Positions 60,808 to 64,000 of a stretch of 64,000 nucleotides of DNA are shown here, one piece after another. Position numbers and translations under genes: made by a program. The number at the start of each line of letters is the position of its first letter. The stretch's first letter is position 1. Below the pieces are notes generated by a model. That model saw nothing but the letters and a program-made list of their open reading frames with translations. It had not been told where the DNA came from and ran no database searches. The stretch is taken from assembly GCA_037576195.1 (NCBI GenBank), contig CM075103.1, forward strand, positions 30,650,723 through 30,714,722. Direction: 5' to 3'. The DNA is from Phytoseiulus persimilis. Its lineage: Eukaryota; Arthropoda; Arachnida; Mesostigmata; Phytoseiidae.

Positions 60808-63719
60808 ACTAGAGGTATACTGCCTGAATCTCTCATCCCGATTTGGGAAAATTTCCTGCGAATCCATCCATGGGAAACAGGAGACTAAAATTCGACACTC
60901 AGGGATAGAATCGCGGGAATATATTCTACATTTTACCAGCGTGGGCGCTATGAGCCCGTATCGATGGTCGAGAATAATCGTGTCATCTTTGTAAAAAACA
61001 TTATTCCATTGAGGCGAGAAGGCGTCTCAAGCATTTACGAAGAATGGGAATTGCCCGCCTCCGAAATCGTCCCTGATACGGAAAGGATCTAGCTTTTCGA
61101 TGTTGCCTCAAGAGTTATATCGATGAATGTTCCCACTCTCATAGATAATGATAACACGGAGCGAATTCACCCGGTTCGTCTTCGCATTGGGACAGATGAC
61201 CCAATCTGACGGATTGTTTTGAGGTCGATTTACGATAACTGAGAGTATCAGGATTCGAGCGCAAATCGAGACCTATTTCGTCCTCCACGTACAATCGGTT
61301 TGCGCTCATTTCTCGTGAACGCGAGTACAGAAGAGGCAGTTTCCAAGATACATATCTTCGAGGAAAGCGGGGAAGTCTGCGAAGCGATCTCCGGCACAAC
61401 AGGGAAGACAACAGCCGCCGCGATTCAGTCAGAGGAAAGTCAAGTTTTTTCGATCCAGTGTATGGCCTTCTGCGACTCGATCCACTGTTCATTCAACCTC
61501 CCCGGGAAGCCAGAACAGCGTACCCCTTGGAGCGGATCTGATGATGGCTACTCGCTAGGTTTCGATTACGGGAGCCATCCATAGTTTCATCTTCCCGCTC
61601 ATGGTGGAAACTTATGCCACGCGCTTGAGTATCTCTCTCCGCTGTCGCTCCAGATTGACATAATTCAGTTAACTGACCATATTGGCTGAGCTGGTTGACT
61701 AGAATTCATTGAATGCATCGAGCAACGGTGTTTTCCAAGACCAGTATCACTTTGAAAGCTTTGGCTTCTCGGGGAATTGATTTTTTGTCGCTACGATCAA
61801 ACAAGGCGTCAACAAGCGTACGCTTGAGATGGGAGCGTTATCGGCGTGTGCGACTGGTACGGCAGACAGGATCGATAGAATCTCCTCGATCCCTCTTCGA
61901 CCTTGAATGACGAGGATAATCATCTTCTGAGTGGGCCTCCTTGAGCAAGATGAGTTCCAGGTCGATGAGTCCTGTGCACGCAAATTCAGAAAGGCTCCCA
62001 GGGCCACTTCCATAGAGAGCGAAACTGAGCCCTCTATAAGGTCAGCATCTTGTCCATTTCGAAGACATGTGGGATTCACGGGGTCATTTGTTGCTTCGGA
62101 CGTGGAAATCAATATGAAGAACGAGATTCAGAACAAGGATAGTCAGGTTCATTCCTGAGCTTTCCAAGGAAATCTGCCAATAAAGTTGCAGAGGGGTCAC
62201 TACTCTCGAAGAAATCTTCAGCTCGATGAGAATCGCTCAGAACAGGCCCAATGGATGGGGCCTTGGCTCTATGGCGAGCGATATGATCCATTTCCTCCAG
62301 ATTCTGTGGAGTGTATAGTAAGGCAGGTTTGAGGGACTGTTCAAGTGCACCGAGCCCATGCTCGACTCACCCGACAGATGCGCTCCCGGTCCCTTCCTTC
62401 TACCCCGAGTGGAACGCTCCGCCAAAAGTTCAACGAGATCCCTCTTCTCATCTCTCTCTCCAAGGGCTCCCTATCTAGGAGCACAACCGCCGTCGCTGAA
62501 ACGAGTTGGGAGCTTCTTCGCGGTATGCTCGTCGGATTGTTCAGCCTCAGTACCGTTCGCTTCTACGGTATATCGGCGAACTTTCTTTCTGGACACTTCA
62601 AGTTCGGTTCGGCGCGGACCTTCTTGGTTTCCTCCTCCATCCAGGCGTGCTCAGTTTCTGCTGCCTCGGTAGTAATGCTGTCACTCCGCAATGGATTCCG
62701 CATAGATCGAATCCGTTGAACGTCAACAGGTGCATAAAATGAATCCTTTGCTCCCGTCTGTAGGAGACCTGAAGTACTCACGACTCTTCTGCTGTTCTCC
62801 AGGTCAATCTGTTGGGTCTCATATGGAGAGTTGCCTCAACAGCTGCTCACTGAAGATTACCATTCCGCTATCCGCCTGGTTGGAAACTGGAGACTCAAGG
62901 TTCCTGATCGGACTTCGCACTTTCACGGTCTGCCAGCCTTCATTTGACTCTCTTCATTCTGGGAAAAGATTTCCAGCATGATTGCCGCGAGAGGAGACGG
63001 GAAGAAGGCGCAGGATGTGCTCATTCCTGACTGATCGGTTCGCGAAAGGAGGCAGACGAGTCCCATGTGACTGGATTTTCCCTGTGAACCGCTGCCGGAG
63101 CTCGTCCTTTTTTGGTGTAAAAAGTGACTACTGAGAACGTGTGCCGCTCGAGCTAAGTGTCTGTTCCCTCGTCACCTCATCCCGATACTCGAAGCGCGAA
63201 GTCAGAGCAGAATAAAACCAAGGAACCGTCATTTCCGCACCAAGTACGTTTGTGGAGCTCAAAAGATATATGTTGGGGAACCGGATGTTCCGTGGAAGCT
63301 ATTTTCGGAAATCGTGGAAGCTGGGTGACATTCTTTTACATTCGGCCTGGACGATCAAAGTCACGGAACAAAGCTGATCTCAATGAAAAATGGACGGAGA
63401 ACGCACCCTTCACGGATAATCCAGCTGATATTGGATCATGATTCATTCCAAAAGGATGCCTCGTGAGTCGCTCGCGTTTACGCGGTCTCGTTCATATTGG
63501 ACAGGTCCGCAAGCGCGTTCGAGGCCACTGAGCTATCACCCACTCGGACTCGGCAAAATTCCCATAACATACCGTTGGAATTGAATCACCGATCGCAAGG
63601 TGCCCTTTAAGTTTGGGAAGATTTAGCCTGATATGGTCGGCGATCGCCCATGACGAAAAGAGAGGACCATATGGTATCACAGAATCGGAATGACCAGTTT
63701 GTTTATCACAGCGCAAACG
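60808..63719. other. Intergenic between the two b561 genes
   Basis: No supported gene. At 62.3-62.8 kb all frames are open and charged on the minus strand, but two mutually exclusive readings look equally good, so none is called. AATAAA at 62177-62182 follows a 75-codon plus frame with a TTG start. Confidence 0.4.
63479..63555 (-). repeat. tRNA-like / SINE-head remnant (weak)
   Basis: On the minus strand an A-box match TAGCTCAGTGGC (63535-63524) is followed about 45 bp later by GAACGAGAC (63492-63484), one mismatch from the B-box. No proper tRNA fold is evident. Confidence 0.22.
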
Positions 63720-63725
63720 TTTATT
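63720..63725 (-). terminator. Poly(A) signal of cytochrome b561 gene 2
   Basis: TTTATT on the plus strand, about 114 bp after the stop of the partial gene, in a context homologous to the signal of gene 1. Confidence 0.68.
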
Positions 63726-63838
63726 CTGAATTCCCTGCCTCGCTGCTCCAATCCAATCACATGAGCCTATCTTTAGTCACAAACCAATAGGCTTTGGATA
63801 CGAGCATCACTCGAATATCTCAGAGACTCAGTGCTATC

Positions 63839-64000
63839 TCAAGTCCGGTATACAACTGAGTTTATGCTGGGGTTGGCATGATCTTCCGCGATCGGTCGAC
63901 GTCGGAATTCTGCGAAAGATACACAAACGCCGACGAGGAGAGCGAACAAGATGAGCATTAAACTTGTCTGGAAGTCACCGTACTGGCCACCGAGCTTCAA
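63839..64000 (-). CDS. Cytochrome b561 family protein, gene 2 (3' end only)
   Basis: The last 53 codons of a second b561 gene whose 5' part lies beyond the window. The frame reads GGQYGDFQT...LILFALLVGVCVSFAEFRRR, matching the TM6 region of gene 1 at about 26 of 32 positions, then a different tail ending VVYRT and TGA at 63841-63839. The tail is longer than in gene 1. It has the same strand and order as gene 1, so a head-to-tail tandem duplication with the stop codons about 6.2 kb apart. The heme-ligand histidines are in the missing part. Confidence 0.88.
   Translation of the reverse strand: MKLGGQYGDFQTSLMLILFALLVGVCVSFAEFRRRPIAEDHANPSINSVVYRT

Noticed and set aside
62237-62781. Charged minus-strand frames that look like one gene with a frameshift
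   Set aside because: Two incompatible readings of the same DNA look equally protein-like, and no splice site or homology chooses between them.
1-64000. CRISPR arrays, operons, prokaryotic origins, rRNA
   Set aside because: Nothing of the kind is present; the sequence is eukaryotic nuclear DNA.

Overview
This is eukaryotic nuclear DNA. Coding sequence is sparse, introns are short (about 90-310 bp, with one of about 6.9 kb), splice sites are GTAAGT/GTGAGT...YAG, promoters are TATA/initiator type, AATAAA signals follow the genes, and there are non-LTR retrotransposon relics, a hAT-like MITE and a minisatellite. Two doublesex-type DM-domain genes in one window, about even base composition and compact introns point to a chelicerate. 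My best guess is a predatory mite of the phytoseiid (Metaseiulus/Galendromus) type. This is inference, not proof.

Layout. 0-13.4 kb: no supported gene; a decayed LINE 3' end at 6.4-7.4 kb. 13.5-24.7 kb: plus-strand doublesex-like gene (dsx1) with conserved promoter, non-coding exon 1, a DM-domain main exon, a predicted short Ser-rich last exon at 21.96 kb and a probable long 3' UTR. 30.9-32.4 kb: its paralogue (dsx2) on the minus strand, convergent with dsx1; the two promoters are still clearly alignable. 35.5 kb: a small hAT-like MITE. 40.3-47.5 kb: a cluster of three tiny intronless genes (73, 59 and 87 aa; orientations +, -, +) that end in a shared YxSRWDLT box and share a CTGGGAGAG promoter element. 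I do not recognise this family, and it is the most novel thing in the window. 50.6-51.1 kb: a two-exon, two-TM small protein gene (minus). 52.4-52.9 kb: minisatellite. 56.0-56.9 kb: R1-like LINE 3' end with poly(A). 57.4-58.9 kb: complete four-exon cytochrome b561 gene (minus). 59.7-60.8 kb: a 1.1 kb inverted repeat. 63.7-64.0 kb: the 3' end of a second cytochrome b561 gene, running off the window.

Three families here are local duplications (dsx pair, SRWDL trio, b561 pair), so the window records repeated small-scale gene duplication with retained promoter or 3' sequences. Stop codons are scarce in all frames (TA-poor DNA), so ORFs of 100-230 codons are common by chance. I accepted ORFs as genes only where homology, splice phase, promoter or poly(A) evidence agreed.
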